A stretch of DNA of 64,000 nt, from positions 1 to 64,000 of the forward strand of contig JASBSU010000009.1 in assembly GCA_030148725.1 (NCBI GenBank), given 5' to 3'. The position numbers and the translations under genes were made by a program. The notes beneath the pieces are model-generated. The model was not told the DNA's origin, did no database searches, and saw only the letters and a list, made by a program, of their open reading frames with translations. This DNA comes from Hyphomicrobium sp. GTDB lineage: Bacteria > Pseudomonadota > Alphaproteobacteria > Rhizobiales > Hyphomicrobiaceae. Positions 50,804-60,900 of the stretch are shown here, piece by piece (the first letter of the stretch is position 1; the number at the start of each line of letters is the position of its first letter).

Positions 50804-53035
50804 TCACCACTTGTATTGGACGCCGCCGTAGAGGGCCCTGCCGTTGCCGGGCTCGAACACGGCAGCGTCTTTGCCCCCGAGGTTCGCTGATGTGCTGGCA
50901 CTGGCGATATAGTGCTCGTCCGAGAGGTTGCGCGCTTCGAGGTAACCGCTGATCGGACCGCCATTGTCGAACCCGACCTTCGCACCCCATATCGCATAGG
51001 CGTCCGTCTTGTAGGTGTTGGCACTGTCGACGAAGTAGGCTTCTGGCACCCACTCGATGTTCGGGCCGGCGTAGATGCCCGATGGATGCTTGTAGAGCAC
51101 CTCCGAGCGCAGGAAATGGCGCGGCGCGCCCGGTAGATCGTTGTTGCCCCACAGCGCGTCGTTGTCATAGCGGAAGTCGTTGAGCGTATAGGCCGAGTTG
51201 ACCCAAACTTCATCCTTCGCGCGACCGCCGACGAAAATGCCCCGCGCTGCGGCAAAGCCGAAGCCCAGCTCGATGCCCTGGTGGATCGTCTTGTCGGCGT
51301 TGGCCACCTGACAGGCGTTACCGATCGTGCCGGGCACAGTGAAGCACAGAAGCTCGTTGTCGAGGTTTGCCCTGTAGAGCGCGATGTCCCACGTGTAGTC
51401 GGCCGTGCGACCGCGCGTTCCGATCTCGTACGTCGTCGCCGTCTGCGCCTTGATGTCGGTGAACGCGACATTCAGCGCCGCCGAACTCTCGCCAAAGCTC
51501 GGCGCCTCGGCACTGCGCGAGATGTTGGCGAACACCTGCGCGTTGCGCGTCACCTCCCACAGCAGCCCGGCCTTGGGGCTCCACAAGTCGAACTCCGTGC
51601 GCCCTGATTGATCGCCATTCGAAAGGAAGGTGTCCTTCCGATCGCGTGTTGCATGCAGGTACTGCACACCGCCAATCAGCGCGACGTCGCGCAGGACATA
51701 GAGAGAGTTCTCGGCGTAGATCGACAGGTTCTCCGAGTCGTCCTCCGAACTCGACAAGAGGTTACCCTTCACCGCGCCCGGCAGGTTCTGGTACTGCCGG
51801 TTGTCGATCGTGCCGTTGTGCAGGTTGATGCCGCCGATGAAACGGTTGCGCATCCCGGCGATGCGGCTCTCGTCCTCAACGCGGGCGAAACCGCCGTAGT
51901 CTTTGTATTCGTAGTCGAGCCATTGGAAGATCGGGTGCATCAGGTGCCGATCAACGCCGAAGGCGCCAAACTCGACCAGCGTTCCCGGCGCAACCCGCAA
52001 CGTCGTCTTGTTGGCGATGCGCACCGTATCGATGTTGCGCTGCTGATCGAGCGTGATGTTGCCAGCCGCCGCCGTCTCAGGTGACGTCAGCGCGCTCAGT
52101 TTCGTCACCGATCCAGGGATACGCTGACGTACCGAGTTGGCATTGAGGTAGAACCGCGTCTCCGCATTCTCGGAGAGCCGGTATCCGACATTCATGCTGC
52201 CGCGAACGCTCTCGCCCCACGAATGGTCGCGGAAACCATCAACCTCCTGCCAAGTGCCGGAGATGAAGTAATCAACCGGCCCGACAACTCCGCCGGAACT
52301 CGTACCGAGCTTGTGGAAGCCGAAGCTGCCGACATCGACACGCGTTTCCAGTGCCTCGGCGTCATAGCCCGTCGGCATCACGAAATTGATCGCCCCGCCG
52401 AGCGAATTCGCGCCGAAACGAAGTGCATTGGCGCCCTTGTAGACTTCCACGTACCGATAAACGGACGGATCGATCTCCTGGAAGTCGCCGTAGCCGTCGG
52501 CCGTATTGATCGGAATGCCGTCCATGAACAGCTGGATGCTGCGCAGGTGGAAGTTCCGCGACAGGCTGGAGCCACGGATGGATAGACGCGAGTCATCGCC
52601 CCACTTCGGCTGCACGAACACGCCCGGCACATAGTCGAGCACATCTTTGACTGTGGTCGCCGGCGTCGACTGCTGATAGGCGCTGCCTGGAACAAGCGCC
52701 ACGCCGCCCGGAATCTGGTTCATCTCTGCACGCGCTTCCGCCGTATTCGGAACCGTCAGAGCACCCGAACGAACCGTGGTCCCAACTCCCTGCGAGCCAC
52801 CCGCGTTCGCAGGCTGTGGAGCCGCGACCACCGGCTGGCTGGGGTTGGATTTCGTCTTCGCGGACTTCTTTCCGGCCTTCGGCTTCGCCGGAACCGCACT
52901 CTGCTCGACGACAACCGGCGGCAACGGTGTCGCGGCCGGCTTCGCATCCTGCGCCAATGCCACAATCGGCGTTGCGCATGTAGCTGCGGCGATGGCTGCC
53001 GCGCATGCGAGCGGCGCCCCAAAACTCTTGTACAA
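50804..53035 (-). CDS. TonB-dependent receptor, probably for copper
   Basis: Outer membrane receptor of about 743 aa. Signal to VALAQDAKP, a Pro/Lys-rich spacer (50-80), a plug domain with TVKDVLDYVPGVFVQP and RLSIRGSSLSRNFHLR, then a 22-strand-type barrel ending GGVQYKW. I chose a TTG start with a GGGGGAG site and a compact signal peptide; ATG starts at 53092 and 53140 lack ribosome sites. Substrate is inferred from the PCuAC fusion downstream and DUF2946 upstream; a lanthanide chelate receptor is an alternative given xoxF. Confidence 0.85.
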   Translation of the reverse strand: MYKSFGAPLACAAAIAAATCATPIVALAQDAKPAATPLPPVVVEQSAVPAKPKAGKKSAKTKSNPSQPVVAAPQPANAGGSQGVGTTVRSGALTVPNTAEARAEMNQIPGGVALVPGSAYQQSTPATTVKDVLDYVPGVFVQPKWGDDSRLSIRGSSLSRNFHLRSIQLFMDGIPINTADGYGDFQEIDPSVYRYVEVYKGANALRFGANSLGGAINFVMPTGYDAEALETRVDVGSFGFHKLGTSSGGVVGPVDYFISGTWQEVDGFRDHSWGESVRGSMNVGYRLSENAETRFYLNANSVRQRIPGSVTKLSALTSPETAAAGNITLDQQRNIDTVRIANKTTLRVAPGTLVEFGAFGVDRHLMHPIFQWLDYEYKDYGGFARVEDESRIAGMRNRFIGGINLHNGTIDNRQYQNLPGAVKGNLLSSSEDDSENLSIYAENSLYVLRDVALIGGVQYLHATRDRKDTFLSNGDQSGRTEFDLWSPKAGLLWEVTRNAQVFANISRSAEAPSFGESSAALNVAFTDIKAQTATTYEIGTRGRTADYTWDIALYRANLDNELLCFTVPGTIGNACQVANADKTIHQGIELGFGFAAARGIFVGGRAKDEVWVNSAYTLNDFRYDNDALWGNNDLPGAPRHFLRSEVLYKHPSGIYAGPNIEWVPEAYFVDSANTYKTDAYAIWGAKVGFDNGGPISGYLEARNLSDEHYIASASTSANLGGKDAAVFEPGNGRALYGGVQYKW

Positions 53036-53164
53036 GATACTAACTCCCCCAAACGCTACGCGGGTTCGTCGGCGCCAACGGGCGCGCGACATAACGGTTA
53101 CGCAAAGCAAAAAGCGCTGACGCAGCACCCGCCGACACACGCCGGACGGGCCATGGCAACGCTA

Positions 53165-53527
53165 TCAGGCGGAGAGGATCGGGGGGCCGCGGCTGTGGGG
53201 GCTGATACGCGCCTGCTCGGCGACATCGTCCCGAGATGAAGCCAGAGCGGCAGACGCCTGCGGCATCGCCGGCAGCGTGACCATATCCGGGGGCGCAATC
53301 GCCAGCTGGAACGATGCCATCCCCTTGCAGATAGGACAGCTCGATGCCGGCATAGACGGAGCGGAATCGCCCGTCGAGCAGATCACGCCGGCGATGACGT
53401 CGGCACGATTGAGCTGCGAACTGAACTGCGAGGTGAGGTGCCAGGGAAGCAGCAGCGCGTAAAGCGCGACGCCGAGCAGCGCAAGCGCCGCCCCAGTCAC
53501 GCGATACTTATGTCCACGCCGTCCCAT
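53165..53527 (-). CDS. DUF2946-like small membrane protein
   Basis: 120-residue protein with one N-terminal hydrophobic segment (VTGAALALLGVALYALLLPWH). SSCPICKGM, a C-x2-C pair, is at about residue 78, followed by a hydrophilic tail. This matches DUF2946, often next to copper TonB receptors. It precedes the receptor by 129 bases in the same direction. Confidence 0.75.
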   Translation of the reverse strand: MGRRGHKYRVTGAALALLGVALYALLLPWHLTSQFSSQLNRADVIAGVICSTGDSAPSMPASSCPICKGMASFQLAIAPPDMVTLPAMPQASAALASSRDDVAEQARISPHSRGPPILSA

Positions 53528-53656
53528 GCCGGGGAACGTAGCGGCGTTAACACCGCCGCTCAAGCGCAATTGCGCAACGCCTGGCCGGCAAACTGCCGGC
53601 CAAAGCTCCCAAAGGATGCTGCAGCGCCGTCCCGCTGGCCCGGCGCCCCCTAAGCC

Positions 53657-54106
53657 CTAGACCGGCATCACGGCCCCGAGATGCGCAGGAAGCTCCACGG
53701 TCGGTGTCTTGACCAGGTCCTTGTCGAGCTCCGCATAGACGTGCGGCTTGACCTGCGGTGTCAGTGCAGCCCGCAGATCCCCGAGCGCGGTCGGAGGGGC
53801 GACGATAACGAGCCGGTCGAACGCTTTCTCCGCGTAGTTCTTGTCGAGCACTTCGGCGAGATGCTTGGCGAAGTCGCGCTTCAGCTCGCGATGCGGATCT
53901 GTCTTCGGCGTGATCGCATGCCGCGTATCCCCGACGGATTCGAAGGTCCGGCCGAGCCCGTCGCGGACCAGTTCGTGGTCGGGACGATGATCGCCGTTGA
54001 TGACACCACCCTCGACCGCCTCGATGCCTTTGCCCGGTCCACGATTGACGAAGATGCGAGCATGCGCACCGTCAGCGATCAGGATCCACGTGGTCGTTGC
54101 CTTCAT
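53657..54106 (-). CDS. Host attachment protein family
   Basis: 149-residue cytosolic protein: TTTWILIADGAHARIFVNRG at the start, and DRLVIVAPPTALGDLRAAL later, as in the Host_attach family named for an Agrobacterium protein, related to baeRF nucleases. Function is not firmly known. It is alone, with the BT1 transporter 112 bases downstream in the same direction. Confidence 0.85.
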   Translation of the reverse strand: MKATTTWILIADGAHARIFVNRGPGKGIEAVEGGVINGDHRPDHELVRDGLGRTFESVGDTRHAITPKTDPHRELKRDFAKHLAEVLDKNYAEKAFDRLVIVAPPTALGDLRAALTPQVKPHVYAELDKDLVKTPTVELPAHLGAVMPV

Positions 54107-54218
54107 AAGCGAAAGTCTCCCGTTAAATATAGGCCCGGTCCTTCAAGGCCGGCCGTTCGGCGTCCATGTCGCCACCAAACCCTCACCAGGTCATTGACGT
54201 CACGCAATCAGGCGACGG

Positions 54219-55730
54219 CTAGCGCAGTCGCCGCCCGAAAATCATGATGGCGGCGATCGGCACGACGAAGCCGACAACGAGGCAGATGCCCATGATCACC
54301 GGCACATTTTCGTACTGGCCGCGGCTGATGACAAAAATTTCGTTCAAATACTTCGTTTGCAGCGCCCCCGCGACCAGCGCCAAATTCATGAACGAAGCCA
54401 TCAGAGCGAACCACGTCGCGCGGTGCCCCGCCGGTGCATAGATGGCGATCAGCGTCAGCATGGGGATCATGCTGAGCTGTGCGAACGGCGATGTTGTGGC
54501 CGTATCGATGATCGCGATGGTGCGCGCACCGAAGCCAAAGACGCGCTCCGTCCAATCCGCCAGCCCGAGCGTCAGTCCGAAGCCTGGCAGCGACAGAACC
54601 GTCGTCACGATGGTCAGCCACAGCAGCACCTGCGTCACCGGACGCCGGGTGATCGCATCGGAAAACAGCCACATGCCGAGCAGCGCTAGCGCCGCGCCGA
54701 TCTGATTCAATGTGCCCTGGAATGCCTCGTCGAAGCCGAGTACATCGATGGCAAACCACGTGTAGCCCTGCCCCACCAGCGGCATCGCCCGATAGACAAA
54801 AATGATCAGCGCCGCATAGAAGATGGCGCGCTGCGTCTCCGGTTCGAGCTGTCGCACGAGCCGCCACAGCATGCTGCACACGACCGCCATCGACACGGCG
54901 AACACGATCTCTTGGTTGTAAGGAATGTTCGTGCCGGCGAGCGCCAGCACGAACGCGCCGAACATGATGCCACCGCCCAGGATGCGCCAGTCGATGGCGC
55001 TCGGGATCACCGGGCGCAGCTTGATCAGCAGCGCGCCGCTGATAGAGATGAGCGGAATGATGAGCCCGAAGAGAAAGACTGCTTCATAGGTGTAGACGCT
55101 TGCGATCCACCCAGAGAGGCCGGCAACGCAGAACATACCGAACGACAGCGCAAGCCGCCCCAGCACCTGCACCATGCCCAGCTCGCGATCGACTTCCTCC
55201 TTCGGACGCGGCGTGCCATCCGCATTCTCGCGATCGACAACTTCCGCACTCATCGCGTCCGCGACAACATCTTGAATGACAACGCCGAGCACGCTCACGA
55301 ATGCGCCGAGGCGATAGAGGTTCTCCGGGCTGGCGAACGTCAGCCATCCGCCTGCTGCTCCTGCCAGCAGCAGCATGCCGGCCGCGATGAATGCCGCTCC
55401 GATGAAAACGTAGATGCGACGCTGCGATCCGAGGATCGGCACGCTGTCGACCAGTTCGCCGAAGACCATCTTCACGGTCCACGGCAGTGTTATCCAGACA
55501 TTGAGCGCCGCGAGTTCCGCCGGGCTGAGCGTCAGCGCCTTCTTCACCCAGAAGCTCTCTGCGACAGCGATGAGACCCAGCGCGCCGTAGGCGAAGTAGA
55601 CCATCAGAAGTGGCAGATAGCGCGGACGGAACGCCCTGATAGGGTTGAGCAGCGCTGCTTCGAGACGAGCCCAGACGAAGCCGCGCTCGTGAACGTCCGA
55701 CGCCGCCGTCATGTCCGTTGCATCTCCCAC
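54219..55730 (-). CDS. Folate/biopterin transporter (BT1 family)
   Basis: 503-residue membrane protein with about 12 hydrophobic segments. LPWTVKMVFGELVDSVPILGSQRR and VVIQDVVADAMSAEVVDREN are BT1/FBT family blocks (cited in part). This family moves folates and biopterin in protozoa and cyanobacteria. In an H4MPT-using organism it might take up or export pterins; other substrates are possible. It may start at the second Met (MTAASD, 55715). Confidence 0.82.
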   Translation of the reverse strand: MGDATDMTAASDVHERGFVWARLEAALLNPIRAFRPRYLPLLMVYFAYGALGLIAVAESFWVKKALTLSPAELAALNVWITLPWTVKMVFGELVDSVPILGSQRRIYVFIGAAFIAAGMLLLAGAAGGWLTFASPENLYRLGAFVSVLGVVIQDVVADAMSAEVVDRENADGTPRPKEEVDRELGMVQVLGRLALSFGMFCVAGLSGWIASVYTYEAVFLFGLIIPLISISGALLIKLRPVIPSAIDWRILGGGIMFGAFVLALAGTNIPYNQEIVFAVSMAVVCSMLWRLVRQLEPETQRAIFYAALIIFVYRAMPLVGQGYTWFAIDVLGFDEAFQGTLNQIGAALALLGMWLFSDAITRRPVTQVLLWLTIVTTVLSLPGFGLTLGLADWTERVFGFGARTIAIIDTATTSPFAQLSMIPMLTLIAIYAPAGHRATWFALMASFMNLALVAGALQTKYLNEIFVISRGQYENVPVIMGICLVVGFVVPIAAIMIFGRRLR

Positions 55731-55825
55731 CCATTCCTGGCGCGCTATGGTCTCGCAGGATAGTGAATAACCAAGCCTCTCGGCGCGCAGGCGAGCCCGG
55801 CCAATACCGCCGCCAGGGTGCCCCC

Positions 55826-55859
55826 GAAAACACGAAGGCCCCGGTCAGCGACCGAGGCC
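55826..55859 (-). terminator. Terminator of the small exported gene at 55887
   Basis: 10-bp stem GGCCTCGGTC / GACCGGGGCC on the minus strand (one G-T pair), loop GCT, followed by TTCGTGTTTT. Confidence 0.75.
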
Positions 55860-55886
55860 CAAATCTGAGGACTGCCTTGAGTGGTG

Positions 55887-56222
55887 TCAGTCGCGGCCGG
55901 CCGGACGGCGCGGGGCCACCCAGGGGCTGTCATCATAGCCCAGCGTCGTCTGGTTAGCGCTCGATGACCCGTTGAAGACGCCGCCGCCGAACGAAAGTCC
56001 GGACTTGGGCAACAGCGAAGACTTCGTCTTCTCGTCGCTGATCCCGAGCTGGGCCTTGAGGTCCATATCGAGGCTGACACCAGCTGCCGACGCGTCGGGC
56101 GCCAGATTGGCCGAGCTTCCGGCAGGCGCTCCGCCACCATTTTGCACGTCGAACGCCAGCACCGGCGACGCGAGCGTCGTCACGGCCAGCAGCGCGGCGG
56201 CAAAAGTCGAGGCAAATCGCAT
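55887..56222 (-). CDS. Small exported protein of unknown function
   Basis: 111-residue exported protein. MRFASTFAAALLAVTTLASPVLA is the signal (cited in short); the mature part is Gly/Ser-rich with LDMDLKAQLGISDEKTKSSL and FGGGVFNGSSS. No known domain. A GGAGGG site precedes the ATG; a longer frame upstream lacks support. A terminator follows it. Confidence 0.65.
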   Translation of the reverse strand: MRFASTFAAALLAVTTLASPVLAFDVQNGGGAPAGSSANLAPDASAAGVSLDMDLKAQLGISDEKTKSSLLPKSGLSFGGGVFNGSSSANQTTLGYDDSPWVAPRRPAGRD

Positions 56223-56400
56223 TATCGGGCCCTCCAGCAAATCAACCCTGGAAACTTGCAGCCAATATTGGGCTCGTACATGGCGAGGGAAGGGGGGTGC
56301 CGAATTTAACTGAAACCTGTGTCGCCGAGGCCACGCCGCTGCCCATAATCTATGATTGCGCTTCCTGCCGTATCTGCAAGCTGCGCTTAGGAAAAACACG

Positions 56401-56964
56401 ATGCTCGGGCAATTGCGAATATGGGCGCTGATGTCGGTCGCATTCGCCTTGACGGCGGGTCCGCTCAGTGCCGCGCCTTACGCTCTGGACCCGAAGCGCT
56501 CGGAGGTACGGTTCTCTTACAGCTTGCCGCTCTCCACCGGCAAGGCGCGCTTCACGGGTGTCACTGGCACCGCAGACATCCACGACGAGGCCCCCGAGAA
56601 AGGCACCGTCGACGTCCTCATCGACACGCGAACGTTGAGGGCAAGCGACCGGCTCGCTGAAGGCGAGTTGCGCGGCAAAGACTTCTTCGCCGTCGCCAAG
56701 TATCCGACCATGCACTTTAAGAGCCGCAGCATCCGCGCGAGATCGACCACCAGCTATGATCTGACCGGCGACATCACCGTGCGAGGAATTTCGCGCCCCA
56801 TACTGCTGCACATCGATCTGCAGCCGCCCAATGCCGCCGGCGTCCGCCAGATGCGAGCGACGACGCGTCTCCGCCGCAGCGATTTCGACATGACCGCTTA
56901 CGGTTTCCTCGTCGGAGACGTCGTCGAGATCGACATCCGCTCACCGCTGGTTCCGTCTCGCTGA
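56401..56964 (+). CDS. YceI-family periplasmic lipid-binding protein
   Basis: 187-residue exported lipocalin-like barrel. The signal ends GPLSAAPY, then ALDPKRSEVRFSYSLPLSTG, the RGKDFFAVAKYPTMHFKS block and SDFDMTAYG near the end. YceI proteins bind isoprenoid or amphiphilic compounds. The start at 56401 follows AGGAAA; a TTG 15 codons before is less likely. An imperfect hairpin (TGCTTAC-GCTTCG-GTAAGCA, 56997-57016) lies after it. Confidence 0.87.
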   Translation: MLGQLRIWALMSVAFALTAGPLSAAPYALDPKRSEVRFSYSLPLSTGKARFTGVTGTADIHDEAPEKGTVDVLIDTRTLRASDRLAEGELRGKDFFAVAKYPTMHFKSRSIRARSTTSYDLTGDITVRGISRPILLHIDLQPPNAAGVRQMRATTRLRRSDFDMTAYGFLVGDVVEIDIRSPLVPSR

Positions 56965-57056
56965 AGGCGCTGGCGGATCCGCTGGCAGGCCTATTTTGCT
57001 TACGCTTCGGTAAGCATTAGCGCTTAGTTTACCTTAGGCGCGACCCTCCGGTGACC

Positions 57057-57830
57057 ATGTCAGACCTAGGCTGCAAAGGCTGTAAGACCACTCTCGATTT
57101 CGATGTCTCGATGGCCTTCCAGCCAATCGTGGATGTCGATGCGCGCGAGGTGTTTGCCTACGAAGCTCTGGTCCGCGGAACCAATGGCGCTTCGGCAGCC
57201 AGCGTCCTGCAGCGCGTCGACGACAGCAATCGCTACGCGTTTGATCAGCGGTGCCGCGTACGCGCCATCGAGCTTGCCGCCGCGCTCGGCATGACGACGA
57301 AACTGAGCATCAATTTCATGCCCAACGCCGTTTACGAGCCGACCCGCTGTCTCCGCACGTCTCTCGAAGCTGCGCGCCGCTCAGGTTTTCCGGTCGAGAA
57401 CATCATCTTCGAGACGACTGAGGCGGAGCCGATTGCCGACCCGGCTTTTCTGCAGCGCATCTTCTCCACCTATCGCGGCGAAGGTTTCATGACCGCGATC
57501 GACGATTTCGGCGCGGGCTACGCCGGCCTCAATCTCCTCGCCGATTTCCAGCCGGACATCATCAAGATCGACATGGCGCTCGTCCGCGACATCAGCGGCA
57601 ACCGGGCGCGGCAGACCATCGTTGGCGCACTTGCGGCGATCGGCAACCTCCTTGGCATCAAGGTCATCGCCGAAGGCGTCGAGCGCCAGAGCGAGGCCGT
57701 CGTTCTTCGCCATCTCGGCATCAAGCTGATGCAGGGCTACCTATTCGCCAAGCCCGCCTTCGAAGCGCTCCCCCCCGTGAGCTTCGACGCGCTCGACACT
57801 GCAGCGACGCAGGGCATCAGCGCAGCCTGA
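57057..57830 (+). CDS. EAL-domain protein (cyclic-di-GMP phosphodiesterase)
   Basis: 257-residue stand-alone EAL domain likely to cleave c-di-GMP. Residues for catalysis appear kept: YEALVRG, SINFMPN, FETTEAE, IDDFGAGYAGL, DIIKIDM and AEGVE. A Cys-rich start (LGCKGCKTT) could bind metal or heme but is not a known sensor. GTG at 57051 is an alternative start. Single gene, convergent with the autotransporter. Confidence 0.9.
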   Translation: MSDLGCKGCKTTLDFDVSMAFQPIVDVDAREVFAYEALVRGTNGASAASVLQRVDDSNRYAFDQRCRVRAIELAAALGMTTKLSINFMPNAVYEPTRCLRTSLEAARRSGFPVENIIFETTEAEPIADPAFLQRIFSTYRGEGFMTAIDDFGAGYAGLNLLADFQPDIIKIDMALVRDISGNRARQTIVGALAAIGNLLGIKVIAEGVERQSEAVVLRHLGIKLMQGYLFAKPAFEALPPVSFDALDTAATQGISAA

Positions 57831-57848
57831 CGTATGCGGCCGGTCCCG

Positions 57849-57876
57849 AAAAAGCAAAGGGCCGCGTGAGCGGCCC
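57849..57876 (-). terminator. Terminator of the autotransporter gene
   Basis: 7-bp stem GGGCCGC / GCGGCCC with loop TCAC, followed on the minus strand by TTTGCTTTTT. It lies 79 bases beyond the autotransporter stop. Confidence 0.8.
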
Positions 57877-57954
57877 CTGCCTGTGGAAGTCGGCGTCCGG
57901 TGCTTGTGTGTAGGGAGACCTTTCGCCACCCCAGTCTTCCACATATGCCCTGCC

Positions 57955-60900
57955 TTAGAATTCCACCTTCACCCGACCGGCACCCGTGTGCCCGACGAAG
58001 TCCTGCCGCAGCAACGCGTCGTAGTTCAGCTGGAAGCTGACGCCAGCCTCGGTGTAGGCGAACAGGCCGACGCCGAGCGCAGCGGTATCGCGGCCAACGC
58101 TCGGACCCGATGCAAGGAAGCTCGGACCGCCACCAAACGCTGCCGTCACCTGCTGGTTGGTATCCTCGAACTCGTGATACCAGATGGCGCGGCCTTCCAG
58201 CAGCGTGCTCGCGGCGATCGGGATCAGCGTCTTAGCGCCGAGACCGGTGGCAAGCGAGGTGTTCTCCTGGCTTCCGATTGCAAGCCCGGCGCCGTTCTGG
58301 CTCGCCTCCTGATAGGCATCCTGATCGAGCTGGCTCCAGGTGAGCGATGCGATCGGTGTGACCGTGGCGCCGAACGAGTGCATCGGAGCGCCAACCTCGG
58401 CAGCTGCCGAGTACTGGTTGCCCGAGTGACTGCCGATTGCCGTATCCTTCACCGGAAGCTCGACAACCCGCTTCGTCGAATAGTCGTGCCAGGCATAGCC
58501 AGCGCGCGTCGACAGATACCAGCCGTTCCCCTTGTAGGCGCCATAGATCACGCCAAGGTAGCTGTCGATATCGGTTGTGTTGCGCAGCGTATCGCCCGCG
58601 CCATCGATGCTCGTATTGCCATAGCCGGCTGCGAAGCCGAGGCGCGTGTTGGGGCTGATCCAGTTATCCGCACCGGCAATGCCGCCGTAGATGTGCGTCT
58701 GGTAGCCATCCACGTTCGAACGCTCACTCTGCTCGAGCCCCGCGCCGAATGCCTGCCCCCACATCGACGACGTGTAACCGCGCTGGCGCAGATCGACGTC
58801 CTCGTCATAGATGCCGGCATCCATGCGGCCGTCGTTGGCGCCGACGTTCATGCGGCCATCATTGCTGCCAAGGCCGAGGCTCATGCGGCCTGACGGAGCA
58901 GCAGATGCCACCTGCGACATGCCGAGCGCAGATGGCGGCGCAAAGGCCGCCGAACTCGGGGCCGTGGCACCGACACCGTTGAGGCGGTTGTCGATGTAGT
59001 TGCCGGTGAGCATGTTCAGCGTGAACGCCGCCTGCTGCGTGGCAAAGTTCGTCTCCGGCTTCAACTGCTCGCCGGCCTTGCGCACGTCTTCCTCGTCCGT
59101 GAGGTTCTGCAGCGCGGCACCGAGAGCATTCGTCGCCGCGTTGCCACCCTGCATCAACCCGTTGATCGTCGCGATGCCAGGGTTTGAGAGCCCTGCAACA
59201 ATCGAGGCATCTGCCACGGTAGATCCGACGACGAGCGAACCGCTGCTGTTCTTGGCGATATCCCACGAGACGAGCACCGTATCTCCCTCGATGCCCGGCA
59301 GGTTATTGCCGTAGAGCTGTCGAGCGACCAGGAACCATTCGCCATTTCTCACCACGCTATCGATGATCGGCGTGACCGTTGTCTTCGTTGTGCCGCCCGC
59401 GCCGTCAGCCGAGATCGTGCTGCTCGTTGGCGTCACGGTCCATCCAGCCATCGTACCGTCGCCGATGAAGAGCCGCCCTTCTATGAAGCCACTGTTCTCC
59501 GATGGTGCATCGATGCTGGACCCGGCACCGGTTCCAGTGATGTGCGGCTTCAGGTCTACCGTCTGCGGAGTGATCGTCACGGTCGGCACAGCGGCAGCAA
59601 GCAGCGCCGCATTGGTGTAGGTGTTATTCACCGTAAGCACGCTGAGATCGCCGGTGTAGACGCCGGCATTCTCGAACGTGAAATGACGATCGGGATTCTC
59701 ATCGACGAGCTTGCCGACCGCATTCGCCATGGCTGCGGCATAGGTCAGGCCAGCATCCGAATGGTAGATTTCGGGAGCGGCCCCCGCGCCGGCATCATCA
59801 TCGTCGTCATCATCCTCGCCGGCCTCACCGAAGGCGGCGCCACGACCGGCGACATAGACGCTGTATGGATTACCGTTGATCTGACGCGCTGACGTGTCAC
59901 CGTAGTTGTTGGCGTCGAGGTAATTCGTAACGCGACGCATGTCGACGATGATGTTGCCTTCGATCTCGCCTTCAGCAGTGTTGTTCAAAACGTGCGCGCC
60001 GTTGCCGTAGTAGAGGTTGCCGATGATCGAGTGATTATTCTCGATCTCGCTATCGCGCCGGTCGACCATACCACCGGAAGTGTTGGTGTTGGGAACGGCA
60101 CCGTTCGCACCATTCAAAGTAATTGGGTCGCCGCCGGTACCGATGCGTCCCATGACTTGCAGGCCGTTGAGACCGGTGATGATGACGTTACCGTCGATGG
60201 TGCCATTGTTCTCGATAAACGATTTGCCGAACCCGGCTTCACGGCCCGTGCAGACGTTCGGAGCGTTGCAGTTCGAAACCTCCCCGTCGGGCAAGTGCTT
60301 CAGCAGACGTCCGTCCCAGGTCACGATTGCGGCGGCTGTGCCATGAACTCCCGCAGCTTGATTGCCTGAGATTACTCCGTTGTTGATCAGTTCAAACGAA
60401 TTGGAGCGGGTGAAAATACCGGCGGTGTACGCGCCAGTCGCGCTGATGAGTCCGTCGTTGACCATGTTATGGTCGCGGATCTCTTCTTCGTTATTGTAGA
60501 CCGCAGCGGCGATGCCAAGCGTGCCGCTGTTGCTGAATGCGTCGACCGCGGTTATCGCACCGCTCGTCGCATTGCTGACTATGCTGCTGAGCGCACCGCG
60601 CCCCACTTCGATGGTGCCGGTGTTATTAATGTTCCAGGCTTCCGCGTCGTTGGCGAGAAACACGCCGGCTGTCACGCCGAGACCTTGGTGGAAAGCGGAA
60701 ATCGAGCCTGAGTTTTCGAGGTTCCACTCTTCGATGCCGTAAGAGTCGGCGCCCTTCATGCCGAAGATCTGGAACTGAGAGTTCGTGGCAGTGAGCGTAT
60801 TCAGGGTGGCGCTGATGTCTTTGGAGTTTTCGACCTCCGCCTCGCCGCCATTGCCGCTGGTTGCCTGCACCTTGACGGCATAGTTGCCGTCCGAAGACGA

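Noticed and set aside
53036-53164. Cobalamin riboswitch ahead of the TonB receptor
   Set aside because: The 129-base gap is too short and lacks a recognisable B12-box-like sequence.
56997-57016. Terminator after the YceI gene
   Set aside because: A 7-bp stem (TGCTTAC/GTAAGCA) exists but is not followed by a U-run, so it is only mentioned under the gene.
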